From CAKZQX01 sp034435975 (GTDB taxonomy: Bacteria > Chloroflexota > Chloroflexia > Chloroflexales > Chloroflexaceae), in assembly GCA_034435975.1 (NCBI GenBank), contig DAOTWD010000145.1:124001-188000 (forward strand): a stretch of DNA of 64,000 nt, read 5' to 3'. The notes below the pieces were generated by a model. That model saw only the letters and a list, made by a program, of their open reading frames with translations, did not search any database and was not told the origin of the DNA. Shown here one piece after another: positions 48,806 through 57,591 of the stretch. Every line of letters begins with the position of its first letter. Within the stretch, counting starts at the first letter, position 1. Both the position numbers and the translations under genes were made by a program.

Positions 48806-50064
48806 TGAGAGCAGAACCGATACAGCCGTTTACCCGACGGTTGCCCTATGGTGAGGACTTCAAGCGTAATATTGCCAGGCGCCGCTTCATTGGTCATATC
48901 TGGCGCTACATGTTTTTCTCCTCGCTGATTATTGGCATGATCGCGCTGGTGACATTGCTGGGAACGATTGTGAATCGTGCTTTCGGAACAATCGCAGTCC
49001 AGGAACGGGTTAATCCAGCTACACTTTCAGAGCAACCACTTGAAGAACTATCACAGGAGGAATTGCTGGCAATAGCACAGGCGAATCTTTCAGGCAATGT
49101 ACGCCGTCGCCTGGATCGGGAAGAACCGCTAGAGCAACGCAGCGCGGCGGAATTGCTCCAGGTTATTGAAGAATTTGTCTTGCAACGTGAGGTCGTGAAA
49201 AGTTGGACACTGTCTGAGACGCTGTTCAATTATAGCCATATTGAGGCCGAGGCTGCCGAACAGTTCCCTAATGCACGCCTGGAGTTTAAATCGTGGGTCA
49301 GTTGGGACTTTGTGGTAAGGCCTATGTCACGCACACCGGCACTGGCCGGGATTCGCACGGCGTTGCTCGGTTCGACGTGGATGATACTGATAACGATGCT
49401 GATCGCTTTTCCGATCGGTGTTGGTGCGGCGATTTACCTGGAAGAGTATGCTCGTGACAACCTGGTCAACCGTATTATTCAGACCAATATTAATAATCTG
49501 GCGGGGGTACCCTCAATTATCTATGGAATGCTTGGTCTGGCTATCTTTGTACGTAACCTGGAATATCTTACGAGCGGGCGGTTTATGGGTGAAGGCATGG
49601 GTGCCGCCAATGGTCGCACATTGATCTCGGCCGCGATGACGATGGCCTTGCTCATCCTGCCGCTGATTATTATCAATGCCCAGGAAGCGATTCGGGCCGT
49701 GCCGAACTCATTGCGTCAGGCCAGTTATGGGTTGGGAGCGACGAAGTGGCAAACGATCTGGAATCATGTACTACCAGTGGCCCTACCAGGTATTCTTACC
49801 GGCACGATTCTGGGGATGTCACGGGCTGTAGGTGAGACAGCACCATTGATAGTGATCGGTGCTGCCACCTATATTGTCACTGATCCGTCCGGGCCATTTT
49901 CCAGTTTTACCGCCCTGCCCATCCAGATTTACAACTGGACATCGCGTCCGCAGGATCAGTTTCGTGATATTGCGGGTGCAGGGATTGTGGTGTTGTTGAT
50001 CTTGCTGTTATCACTGAATGCAGCAGCTATCCTACTGCGTAATCGTTTTCAGAGGAGTCTCTAA
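48805..50064 (+). CDS. pstA: Phosphate ABC transporter permease PstA with extra-long loop
   Basis: A 419-residue permease, about 120 residues longer than E. coli PstA. After the first membrane helix (MFFSSLIIGMIALVTLLGTI) there is an extracytoplasmic, mostly helical and charged insert (about residues 60-170, for example LSQEELLAIAQANLSGNVRR). Then comes the canonical permease part with AIYLEEYARDNLVNR, LRQASYGLGATKWQTIWNH (EAA loop) and MSRAVGETAPLIVIGA. The insert may dock the lipoprotein PstS. The start overlaps the pstC stop and the end overlaps the pstB start. Confidence 0.95.
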   Translation: MRAEPIQPFTRRLPYGEDFKRNIARRRFIGHIWRYMFFSSLIIGMIALVTLLGTIVNRAFGTIAVQERVNPATLSEQPLEELSQEELLAIAQANLSGNVRRRLDREEPLEQRSAAELLQVIEEFVLQREVVKSWTLSETLFNYSHIEAEAAEQFPNARLEFKSWVSWDFVVRPMSRTPALAGIRTALLGSTWMILITMLIAFPIGVGAAIYLEEYARDNLVNRIIQTNINNLAGVPSIIYGMLGLAIFVRNLEYLTSGRFMGEGMGAANGRTLISAAMTMALLILPLIIINAQEAIRAVPNSLRQASYGLGATKWQTIWNHVLPVALPGILTGTILGMSRAVGETAPLIVIGAATYIVTDPSGPFSSFTALPIQIYNWTSRPQDQFRDIAGAGIVVLLILLLSLNAAAILLRNRFQRSL

Positions 50065-50867
50065 TGAAAATTATGAGTGATCCCGATCCATCGAACCGGA
50101 ATGCTATTGAAACACGGGCGATGAGTGTCTACTATGGAGCCTTTCGCGCCGTGAAGGAAGTGAGCTTCTCGATTGAAAGCCAGAAGATCACAGCATTGAT
50201 CGGCCCTTCGGGATGTGGCAAGAGTACGGTGTTACGTTCCTTCAATCGCATGAACGATCTGATTCCGGTGGCACGTACCGAAGGCGAAGTCATCTTCCAC
50301 GGGCAGAACCTGTATGGCCCTGATGTGGACGCAGTGGAGGTACGCCGCCGAATCGGAATGGTCTTCCAGAAGCCAAATCCCTTTCCCAAGTCGATCTATG
50401 AGAATATTGCCTTTGGCCCCCGTATTAATGGCTGGAAGGGCACGAAGGCCGAGATGGACGATCTGGTGGAGCAGTCGCTGCGTGGTGCAGCGTTATGGGA
50501 CGAGGTCAAGGATAAACTGAAAGAAAGTGGCCTCTCGCTGTCGGGTGGGCAGCAACAGCGTCTGTGTATTGCGCGGGCACTGGCGGTCGAGCCTGAAGTG
50601 ATTTTGATGGACGAGCCGTGTTCAGCGCTTGACCCGATCTCGACGTTGAAGATTGAGGAGTTGATGTTTGAGTTGCGTCGTCAGTACACAATTATTATTG
50701 TGACGCACAATATGCAGCAGGCGGCGCGTGCCTCAGACTATACGGCATTCTTCCTGATGGACGAGGATCGAGCGGGAATGTTGGTAGAGTATGGCCCTAC
50801 CGATCAGATCTTTAAAGATCCAAAAGACGAGCGCACCGAGCAGTATATCAGCGGGCGCTTCGGCTAA
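50064..50867 (+). CDS. pstB: Phosphate ABC transporter ATPase PstB
   Basis: A 267-residue ABC ATPase. Walker A is GPSGCGKST, the Q-loop is MVFQKPNPFPKSIYENIAFG (diagnostic for PstB), the signature is LSLSGGQQQRLCIARAL, Walker B ends in LMDEPCSALDPIST, and the switch His is in VTHNMQQA. The start ATG overlaps the pstA stop (TAATG); an ATG three codons later is also usable. No phoU or pho two-component genes follow in the window. Confidence 0.97.
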   Translation: MKIMSDPDPSNRNAIETRAMSVYYGAFRAVKEVSFSIESQKITALIGPSGCGKSTVLRSFNRMNDLIPVARTEGEVIFHGQNLYGPDVDAVEVRRRIGMVFQKPNPFPKSIYENIAFGPRINGWKGTKAEMDDLVEQSLRGAALWDEVKDKLKESGLSLSGGQQQRLCIARALAVEPEVILMDEPCSALDPISTLKIEELMFELRRQYTIIIVTHNMQQAARASDYTAFFLMDEDRAGMLVEYGPTDQIFKDPKDERTEQYISGRFG

Positions 50868-51223
50868 TTGTAGTTTGTGGTATGTGGGGCGCGAAGCCTG
50901 GTTTTAACCCAAAACTGCGAAGTTATGAAATCCGTCAGTCAAACCCCGGTGGCAGCCCTAAGGCACTGCCCTTATTGATGTGGCATAGTAAACGCGGCTT
51001 CCAGGCTGAAGCCTGGATGGAGCCTGGTCAGGCTCATACTACAACGAGACATCACCTGGGGGAGGAAGGCGCGACGCGGCCTCGCTCCTCCGAAACTACT
51101 GTATCTGATGCGGCGCGGTCTCACCCCATCAGAAAGGGAACATGCGCGGGGCCTGCGGCCCTTACACCCCTGTCGCATAGAACGAAAATCTGGGTTCTGG
51201 TCTTCATCACTCATTCAGGACTG
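50868..51223. other. Intergenic region between convergent pstB and kinase genes
   Basis: No gene is seen. It carries the palindrome CCAGGCTGAAGCCTGG (about 51001-51016) followed by ATGGAGCCTGG, part of a short dispersed motif also near 3.15 and 55.43 kb, and then copy 2 of repeat family 2. Confidence 0.45.
51036..51166 (-). repeat. Dispersed repeat family 2, copy 2 (inverted)
   Basis: Read on the minus strand: GGGCCGCAGGCCCCGCGCAT, GTTC, CTGATGGGG, an added stretch of about 30 bases, TTTCGGAGGAGCGAGGCCGC, CGCGCCTTCC, and CTCGTTGTAGTATGAG at the end. Block order and end sequence match copy 1 at 43305-43402, in the opposite orientation. Confidence 0.7.
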
Positions 51224-53092
51224 CTATACGCGGCCATCATTCATCAATGTCTGGCTCGTGCCCGGCAGGTCAGCGTCAGGAACGGGCGGTGTGGTGGGGA
51301 TGGGCGTTGCTGGCGGTACTGGCGTAAAGCTGTCGGTCGGTCGGTCAAGTGGCGGGAGTGCTGGTGTGATGGCAGTTTCGGTCATGGTGGTAGACATTGT
51401 GGGAGCGACTATCGGGCCAGGGTACTGATCGGGCGGTGGTGGCGGTGATGGCGGTGGTGGCGGTGGTTCTGGCACAATTGACGGTGGTTCAGTGTCAGTG
51501 GTTTCAGTCGCAGGCGGCACCGGAGTGGCGGTGGCTTCGGGCGACGGTTCTGGCTCAACTACGGAAGTGTCGGTTGGTGTTGGGGAAATCGGTGGCTCGG
51601 TCGGTGGTGGCTCGGTCGGCAGCAATTCAGGTTCGGTCGTTATCAATGGTGGTTCGGTAACCATGGTGTCTGGGGGAATAATGACCGGAGGTGAAGCCGG
51701 CACGATTGTGGGCACTGGGGTCGGTGTGGTTGTTGCAATAGTTTGTGGTATTGGCGATGCCGGAGCTGGCGTGGCCGTTTCTGTGGGCGCTACGTCCAGT
51801 GGTGGTGGTACGACTTCTCCGCCCGGTATCGGTGCTGCAGGTGCATCGCCAGGCAGGGTGGCCGTTGGCAGCGTCACACTATTGGCATCGCTACTCCATC
51901 CACGCAGCAGCAGCGCCAGCAGCATCAGGAGCATAAAGCCGATGATCAGCAGCAGAATGGTGCGGTTCAGGGTATTGTTTCCTGGTTGCCGGGCCGATTG
52001 GCGGGCAGGATAGCGCACACTGCTGGCCGGGGGAGGGGCGGTGGGTACTGCTGGCGCTGCTGGCGGTGGTGGTACGGGTGGTATCGAGGAATGCCCCGAT
52101 GGTTGGGCGACAGGCGCTGCTGCTACCAGCGGTGGTGGTGCAACGACAGGTGGGTGTGAGGCGGCTGTTGCCTGATCTTTGCCGAGCGAGATCGTTGGCT
52201 GGCCAGACGAGTCCGCAGGCTTAACCAGATCGGCGATTTGCTGGCTGGAAGCCAGCGGTATCCCGTGCTGGTGGGCTATGGCTTGCAGAGCCGCAACCAT
52301 GGTGGCGCCATTGCTGTAGCGCAGGGCCGCATCCTTGGCCAGCGCTCGCATGAATACCAGATCGAGTTCGCCAGGGATGTGCGGTGCAATGCGGCTGGGC
52401 GGCGGTGGGGGTGTTTGTGCATGCGCAATGATCAACTGTGGCGTCGCTCCCGAAAACGGCACACGCCCGGTAATGATCTCATAGGCTACGACTCCCAGTG
52501 AGTAGAGATCGCTGCGGCCATCGACGCGGCTTGCTTGGGCCTGCTCAGGCGAAATATATTCCGGGGTACCCATAAAAACCCCCGTACGCGTCAGGCGCTC
52601 TGTATCCGCATCAGGCATCTGGGCGATGCCGAAATCGGTCAGCAATACCCGTCCATCCCGATCAATCAAGACATTGTGAGGTTTGACATCACGGTGAACC
52701 GCACCCCGGCTGTGGGCATAGTCAAGCGCCTGTGCCAGTGGATCGAGGATGCTGATGGCATAGCCCAACCCCAGGGCACCACGGTCTTCAAGAATGGCGT
52801 GTAACGAACGCCCATGCACGAACTCCATCGCAATAAAATGCAGGCCATCCTTCTCACCCACATCATAGATCGTCACAATCGCCGGATGGCGCAGATTGGC
52901 GGCCGTAATTGCTTCACGCTCAAAGCGACGGGCAAACTCTGGATCCATACCAAGTTGCGGTGCCAGCACCTTGATCGCCACCGGGCGTTGTAGCAGTGTG
53001 TCCACAGCGCGATACACGCGCGCCATGCCTCCCCGCCCGATTTCCTGTTGAATTTCATAGCGGCCAAGCCGTCGTCCGACTAGCTGTGTCAA
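51224..53092 (-). CDS. Membrane Ser/Thr protein kinase with Pro/Thr-rich external domain
   Basis: A 622-residue eukaryotic-type kinase. The catalytic domain (about 10-275) has GRGGMARVY (glycine loop), AIKV with Lys41, HRDVKPHN (Asp135), DFG (153-155) and GTPEYISPEQ. A proline-rich linker follows, then one membrane helix (378-398, LLIIGFMLLMLLALLLRGW), then about 220 external residues almost wholly Pro/Thr/Glu, with no PASTA repeats. The ORF extends past the kinase start, but the extra residues are unlike kinases and cross the likely promoter; the TTG start with GGAG nine bases upstream is preferred. Divergent from the FHA regulator gene, a probable partner. Confidence 0.9.
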   Translation of the reverse strand: MTQLVGRRLGRYEIQQEIGRGGMARVYRAVDTLLQRPVAIKVLAPQLGMDPEFARRFEREAITAANLRHPAIVTIYDVGEKDGLHFIAMEFVHGRSLHAILEDRGALGLGYAISILDPLAQALDYAHSRGAVHRDVKPHNVLIDRDGRVLLTDFGIAQMPDADTERLTRTGVFMGTPEYISPEQAQASRVDGRSDLYSLGVVAYEIITGRVPFSGATPQLIIAHAQTPPPPPSRIAPHIPGELDLVFMRALAKDAALRYSNGATMVAALQAIAHQHGIPLASSQQIADLVKPADSSGQPTISLGKDQATAASHPPVVAPPPLVAAAPVAQPSGHSSIPPVPPPPAAPAVPTAPPPASSVRYPARQSARQPGNNTLNRTILLLIIGFMLLMLLALLLRGWSSDANSVTLPTATLPGDAPAAPIPGGEVVPPPLDVAPTETATPAPASPIPQTIATTTPTPVPTIVPASPPVIIPPDTMVTEPPLITTEPELLPTEPPPTEPPISPTPTDTSVVEPEPSPEATATPVPPATETTDTEPPSIVPEPPPPPPSPPPPPDQYPGPIVAPTMSTTMTETAITPALPPLDRPTDSFTPVPPATPIPTTPPVPDADLPGTSQTLMNDGRV

Positions 53093-53356
53093 GGTGCAGG
53101 ACTCCTGATCCGTGACGATATAAGGCGAAAGTACTGTGGTATTTTTATCGTCGTGTATGGTATAATCGAGGATAACTATGGCGATTGTACCATATTGCTG
53201 GTCGGGTTTCAAAAGCTCCTGACCAACAAGTGCATAGTATTGCCTGTTCATTGGAATGGAGATGAGCCAGCCCCCTCGTTCGGGCTGATGAGCAGTTCGA
53301 AACGATGTTGCGTACGCTTCATCGACATAGGAACGCTGACCTGGAGGATCGTCCCT

Positions 53357-54007
53357 ATGCAGCCCATCCCTGCACCAAGATTAACAATTAAATGTCAGGA
53401 TGGCGACTATCGGGAGTTGGAGTGGGATAAGGCCGTACTCACGGTAGGTCGCGATGTTGCTAATGATCTGATAATCAATCATCGGCTGGCATCGCGTCGT
53501 CATGCGCGGTTTGAACAGGATGAAACAGGGTTTTATATTCGTGATGTAGGGAGTACCAATGGTACGTATGTGAATGGTGAGCGCATTGATGGGGTGCGAC
53601 AACTCCATAATCAAGATCAGATCGTGATTGCCGACACGATTATTACGTTTCAAGATCCGGAGGCGACCGTCAAGGGGGTACTACCACCAGAGGTATTACA
53701 GGCTGCACGTGAGGAGTTGCGGGTTGATAGTCGCTCGAAAGAAATATTTATTAAAGGGCAGCCGCTCGATCCACCGCTGACCGTGAAGGAGTTCCAGTTA
53801 CTGGAATTGCTGTATAATCGCAAGGGGCAGGTGGTCAGCAAGGAAGAAATTGCTCACACGGTGTGGGATTATGAAGTATTTGACTACAACGCCATTGATG
53901 CGCTAGTTTATCGTGTTCGGCAGCGAATCGAACCGGTGCCGACCAATCCGCGTTATCTGGTGACGCAGCGTGGTTTTGGCTATCGGTTGCTTACGACGCC
54001 AGATTGA
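53357..54007 (+). CDS. FHA domain and winged-helix DNA-binding regulator
   Basis: A 216-residue protein joining an N-terminal FHA domain (about 8-105) to a C-terminal OmpR/PhoB-type winged helix (about 118-214). FHA marks are TVGR, SRRHA (46-50) and GSTNGTYVNG, which bind phosphothreonine. The wHTH part shows LTVKEFQLLELLYNRKGQVV, IAHTVWDYE, IDALVYRVRQRIEP and RGFGYRL, the last being the wing. It is thus a phosphothreonine-responsive transcription factor; EmbR of mycobacteria has the same parts in the reverse order. The start has GGAGGA upstream. It faces the Ser/Thr kinase gene across a shared spacer, which holds TATAAT at 53161. Confidence 0.92.
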   Translation: MQPIPAPRLTIKCQDGDYRELEWDKAVLTVGRDVANDLIINHRLASRRHARFEQDETGFYIRDVGSTNGTYVNGERIDGVRQLHNQDQIVIADTIITFQDPEATVKGVLPPEVLQAAREELRVDSRSKEIFIKGQPLDPPLTVKEFQLLELLYNRKGQVVSKEEIAHTVWDYEVFDYNAIDALVYRVRQRIEPVPTNPRYLVTQRGFGYRLLTTPD

Positions 54008-54023
54008 TCGAGCAGTCCTGCCT

Positions 54024-55334
54024 ATGAGCCAGATAACATATACTGCGCCCAACCGACTGCGAGGCATCGTGGCTGTTCCCGGCGATAAATCCATCTCACA
54101 TCGAGCCATCATTGTGAATGCGCTGGCGGCTGGTGAGGCGCAGATAACCCATTTTCTGACGGGTGCGGATTGTCTCAGCACCATCGCCTGCATGCAAGCC
54201 CTGGGTGTGCCAATAGAACGTCAGGATACGACCGTGCGGGTTACAGGCGTTGGCCGATACGGGTTGCAGGAAGCGGCCGATGTGCTGGACTGTGGCAATA
54301 GCGGTACGACGCTACGGTTGCTGGCTGGCTTGCTGGCCGGGCAGCCGTTTTTTAGTGTGTTGAGCGGTGATGCCTCGCTCCGTTCACGTCCACAACGACG
54401 GATTGTTGCGCCGCTACGCGGATTGGGTGCGCAGCTTGATGGGCGTATGGATGGTGATCGTGCGCCATTGGCGATCCGCGGCTCTCCTTTACACGGCGGT
54501 GTCTATGAGTTACCCGTTGCCAGCGCCCAGGTCAAGTCGGCACTGCTACTGGCCGCCCTTGGCGGCGATGCACCGCTGACCTTGAGCGGGCGGATTGACT
54601 CGCGGGATCATACCGAGCGCATGCTCATAGCGATGGGTATTGATCTGCAGATAACGGCCACGAGCATTACCCTGCATCCGCCCACGACAACGAATCAGTT
54701 GCAACCCCTGTCGCTGCGTGTGCCGGGCGATCCATCATCGGCCGCGTTCTGGTGGGTGGCAGCGGCCATACATCCCGATGCCGAGATTACGACAACCGGC
54801 GTCTGCCTGAACCCAGGGCGCATCGGAGCACTGGATGTACTGCGGGCGATGGGCGCACATATCTGGATCACAAACCAAGAGACAGCCGGCAGTGAGCCAG
54901 TCGGTGACGTAACGGTATGCTCGTCAGCTTTGCGTGGCACTCAGATCGATGGTGCGTTGATCCCACGCCTGATCGATGAGTTGCCCGTGCTGGCACTCGC
55001 GGCTGCAGGGGCATATGGTCATACTACGATCCGTGATGCGCAGGAGTTGCGGGCCAAAGAGACGGATCGGATTGCGACCGTGGCAGCGGGTTTGCAGGCG
55101 CTGGGGGTACAGGTTGAGCCGATGACCGATGGCTTAACGATTGCAGGCACAGGCGACCCGACATTGCTGCGTGGCACAACCCTGTCTAGCCATGGTGATC
55201 ATCGGTTGGCAATGACCTGGGCTGTGGCCGGGCTGGTGGCTCGTGGCGAAACAACGATTGTTGATGCAGACGCTGTGGCGGTCAGCTATCCAGGGTTCTG
55301 GGAGGACATAGGCAGGCTGTGTAGAAACGACTGA
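54024..55334 (+). CDS. aroA: 3-phosphoshikimate 1-carboxyvinyltransferase (EPSP synthase)
   Basis: A 436-residue shikimate-pathway enzyme joining shikimate-3-phosphate and PEP. Landmarks are VPGDKSISHRAI (Lys and Ser for substrate), LDCGNSGTTLRLLAG (PEP site), RSRPQRRIVAPLRGLGA, LPVASAQVKSALLLAAL, the PGDPSSAAFW segment, LIDELPVLALAAA (catalytic Asp/Glu), RAKETDRI and SHGDHRLAM. These match the standard two-domain enzyme. The start is the ATG 16 bases after the FHA regulator stop, so the two are probably co-transcribed; no strong ribosome site is seen, which fits coupling. Confidence 0.96.
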   Translation: MSQITYTAPNRLRGIVAVPGDKSISHRAIIVNALAAGEAQITHFLTGADCLSTIACMQALGVPIERQDTTVRVTGVGRYGLQEAADVLDCGNSGTTLRLLAGLLAGQPFFSVLSGDASLRSRPQRRIVAPLRGLGAQLDGRMDGDRAPLAIRGSPLHGGVYELPVASAQVKSALLLAALGGDAPLTLSGRIDSRDHTERMLIAMGIDLQITATSITLHPPTTTNQLQPLSLRVPGDPSSAAFWWVAAAIHPDAEITTTGVCLNPGRIGALDVLRAMGAHIWITNQETAGSEPVGDVTVCSSALRGTQIDGALIPRLIDELPVLALAAAGAYGHTTIRDAQELRAKETDRIATVAAGLQALGVQVEPMTDGLTIAGTGDPTLLRGTTLSSHGDHRLAMTWAVAGLVARGETTIVDADAVAVSYPGFWEDIGRLCRND

Positions 55335-55573
55335 AGCCGTTTCTTATATAGCCCCCCTCCTGCCATTCACCGGGACTCCGATGCTTCACCACGGATGTCA
55401 GCTTGCTATTGCAACTGGATCGCTGGTGTCCAGGCTTCAGCCCGGACGGAGCCAGATCCGGGGTAAAGCCTGGACTTCGATTGACCATTGGGATAGGCTT
55501 GCTCTCCATATGTCACATCGAAACCTAATATCTGAAACCTTGTTCAATGTTCCGCCTTCAGCTTTGCGAGAAA
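55335..55573. other. Intergenic region with short dispersed motifs
   Basis: Contains CTCCGATGCTTCACCACGGA and TGTC (about 55375-55398), like the phrase near 14.74 kb, and GTCCAGGCTTCAGCCCGGAC with GGAGCC (about 55429-55454), like motifs at 51.0 and 3.15 kb; then GGGGTAAAGCCTGGAC. The look is that of decayed ends of a small mobile element. No gene is seen. Confidence 0.45.
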
Positions 55574-56119
55574 ATGTTTACCTTTCAGATCGAAGTTTAC
55601 ACAACCGGGTTATTGATCAGCGGCACATACGACCTGCCACTTTATCGACGGGTCAGCAATGCGCTCAACAGCGGTATGTATCGCTATATTACGCTGCACG
55701 ACGCGACGATAGCGCCACTCAGCCACCCGCAGCATACCAAAAAGGTTCCCCAGTTGCTGGTAGATTGGCGAGGTGCGTTGCTGGTGGCGGTACTCGCAGA
55801 GCCCCCACCGCCACCCGATTTTCAGCCCGAAGAGATGCCTCCGCGTGCACCGCAGCCGATGATGTTCTTTACGACGGCATTTGCGTTGCGGGCCAATTTT
55901 TACCGCCGGCCTGATTTAGATCTGACCGAGACGCTGGAGCGCACGAACGATGATTTTCTGGCGATCAGCGATGTCCACATTTTCCCGCTGGGGGTCGGGC
56001 AGCCGGTAGCACGTGACTTTGCATGCCTGAACCGGGCGCATATTCAGGCTATGTACGCACCGGGCGACACTGCGCTGCCGGTACGTAAACCGTCAGCGCA
56101 CGGCGCTGCGGAAGGCTGA
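55574..56119 (+). CDS. Conserved-looking hypothetical protein
   Basis: A 181-residue protein that I do not recognise. The N-terminal 55 residues look like a small beta-domain (FQIEVYTTGLLISGTYDLPL, YRRVSNALNSGMYRYITL), and a second, similar beta-rich part near 105-150 ends in FLAISDVHIFPLG. A Pro-rich linker (EPPPPPDFQPEEMPPRAP) joins them. No signal peptide, membrane segment or catalytic motif is visible. Codon use is like the neighbours, and composition supports a real gene. The start could also be the ATG nine codons upstream (55547). It precedes galE in the same direction by about 85 bases. Confidence 0.62.
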   Translation: MFTFQIEVYTTGLLISGTYDLPLYRRVSNALNSGMYRYITLHDATIAPLSHPQHTKKVPQLLVDWRGALLVAVLAEPPPPPDFQPEEMPPRAPQPMMFFTTAFALRANFYRRPDLDLTETLERTNDDFLAISDVHIFPLGVGQPVARDFACLNRAHIQAMYAPGDTALPVRKPSAHGAAEG

Positions 56120-56203
56120 AGCAAGCGGTGATACTTGATGATTAGATGGTTGTCTGGGTGCCTTGATGTACAGACATGTTCTGCAGCTTATGAGGAGTCC
56201 TGG

Positions 56204-57223
56204 GTGAAAATTCTGGTAACAGGCGGTGCAGGCTATATCGGTAGTATTACTTCGGCCGAACTGGTGCAGGCCGGTCACGACGTTATTGTTTTTGATAATT
56301 TGTACCAGGGGCACACAGCCGCCGTACCCCCTGAGGCAACCTTCGTTGAGGGTGATCTGGCTGATCTGCATGCAGTGCAGCAACTGTTTGCTGCGCATCC
56401 GGGTATTGATGGTATCATGCATTTTGCTTCGTATACGCTGGTAGGCGAGAGTATGCAGCAGCCATTGAAGTATCTGCGTGACAACCTGGTCAATGCCGCC
56501 AACCTGTTGGAGCAGGCGATTGCGCATAATGTACGCCGCTTTATTCTCTCTTCCACGGCCAATCTGTTTGATGACCCGGAGCGTCTGCCGATTGATGAAA
56601 CCGAGCGGATCGTCCCTGGTTCACCGTATGGCGAGTCGAAGTTTTTTATCGAACGACTGTTGCACTGGTTTGGGCGGCTGTATGGCCTGCGTTATGCCTG
56701 TCTGCGCTACTTTAATGCCTGTGGCGATACCCCTGACCGTGGCGAGGATCATGATCCGGAAACACATTTGATCCCGCTGGTATTACAGGTGGCGCTTGAT
56801 CAGCGTCCACATATTACGGTGTATGGTGACGATTATCCCACCCCAGATGGCACCTGCGTCCGAGATTATATTCATGTGGTAGACCTGGCCCAGGCACATA
56901 TTCTAGCAATGGAAGCGCTGGATCGGCTGGGGAGCCGCACGTACAACCTGGGCAACGGCGAGGGGTTCAGCGTGCTGGAGGTCATTGAGACAGCCCGGCG
57001 AGTCACCGGGCATCCCATCCCGCATGTCATTGGCCCGCGGCGGCCGGGTGATCCGGCGGTACTGATTGCTTCCTCGGAGACCATCCGGCGCGAGCTAGGC
57101 TGGCAACCACGCTACCCATCCCTGGAGGACATTATGCGCAGTGCCTGGGATTGGCATCGCCAGCATCCACATGGGTATGGCGGGCACCAGGGGGCAGCCA
57201 CGTTGCATATGCGGCGTATGTAG
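56204..57223 (+). CDS. galE: UDP-glucose 4-epimerase
   Basis: A 339-residue extended short-chain dehydrogenase. The NAD loop is VTGGAGYIGS at the N terminus, the HFAS strand is IMHFASYTLVGES, the catalytic Ser/Thr region is FILSSTANLFDDP, and the Tyr-Lys pair is in SPYGESKF. ACLRYFNACG, the RDYIHVVDLA block and LGNGEGFSVLEVI are typical of GalE. It interconverts UDP-glucose and UDP-galactose for surface polysaccharides. The start is GTG with GAGGAG upstream; an ATG 23 codons earlier has no family similarity. A hairpin with T-run begins at its stop codon. Confidence 0.93.
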   Translation: MKILVTGGAGYIGSITSAELVQAGHDVIVFDNLYQGHTAAVPPEATFVEGDLADLHAVQQLFAAHPGIDGIMHFASYTLVGESMQQPLKYLRDNLVNAANLLEQAIAHNVRRFILSSTANLFDDPERLPIDETERIVPGSPYGESKFFIERLLHWFGRLYGLRYACLRYFNACGDTPDRGEDHDPETHLIPLVLQVALDQRPHITVYGDDYPTPDGTCVRDYIHVVDLAQAHILAMEALDRLGSRTYNLGNGEGFSVLEVIETARRVTGHPIPHVIGPRRPGDPAVLIASSETIRRELGWQPRYPSLEDIMRSAWDWHRQHPHGYGGHQGAATLHMRRM

Positions 57224-57285
57224 GAATGACGTTCGTCCTTTCTGACGCCATAATAAACGGCGAACGTCGTTCCGACGTATCTTTT
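57223..57285 (+). terminator. Terminator of galE
   Basis: GGAATGACGTTCG (57223-57235) and CGAACGTCGTTCC (57261-57273) pair over 13 bp with one wobble; the stem begins at the last base of the stop codon and is followed by CTTTTAAC. The loop is 25 bases. A second imperfect hairpin CCTAGTGGT-CA-ACCACCAGG follows. Confidence 0.6.
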
Positions 57286-57591
57286 AACATCCTAGTGGTC
57301 AACCACCAGGAGCACTGCGGCATGCAACGAACATCCATGTCATAGTAAGCCCTGTCGAACCATCGCCTGGCAGATGCACTGCCAGGTGGTGTGATCCTTT
57401 GCTCGCTGGCGCTCGCTCAGGATTCAGGATGCTATGGTGGGCGTTGGGCGCTGGCTCAGAATGCCATAGAGGGGTGCTGCGCCCTCCGCCGCCCACATTG
57501 CAACCGGTTGTCAGTGCCTCCGCTCATCATTTTCTCATCATCGGTTATAATAGGTGCTCTGAATAGTACCCGATTCGTTAGTGCCGGGCAT
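57286..57591. other. Intergenic region upstream of the zinc-finger kinase
   Basis: No gene is seen. TATAAT at 57546-57551 is a good -10 about 40 bases before the kinase start, with no convincing -35 at 16-18 bases. The kinase gene has no strong ribosome site (GGGCAT). Confidence 0.4.

Noticed and set aside
51397..52159. Several plus-strand Gly/Val-rich frames opposite the membrane kinase
   Set aside because: They mirror the Pro/Thr-rich external region of the kinase and have no independent signals.
53093..53251. Upstream part of the kinase frame starting at an ATG at 53251
   Set aside because: The 53 extra residues are unlike kinase N termini and cover the divergent promoter region; a TTG with a good ribosome site lies exactly before the kinase domain.
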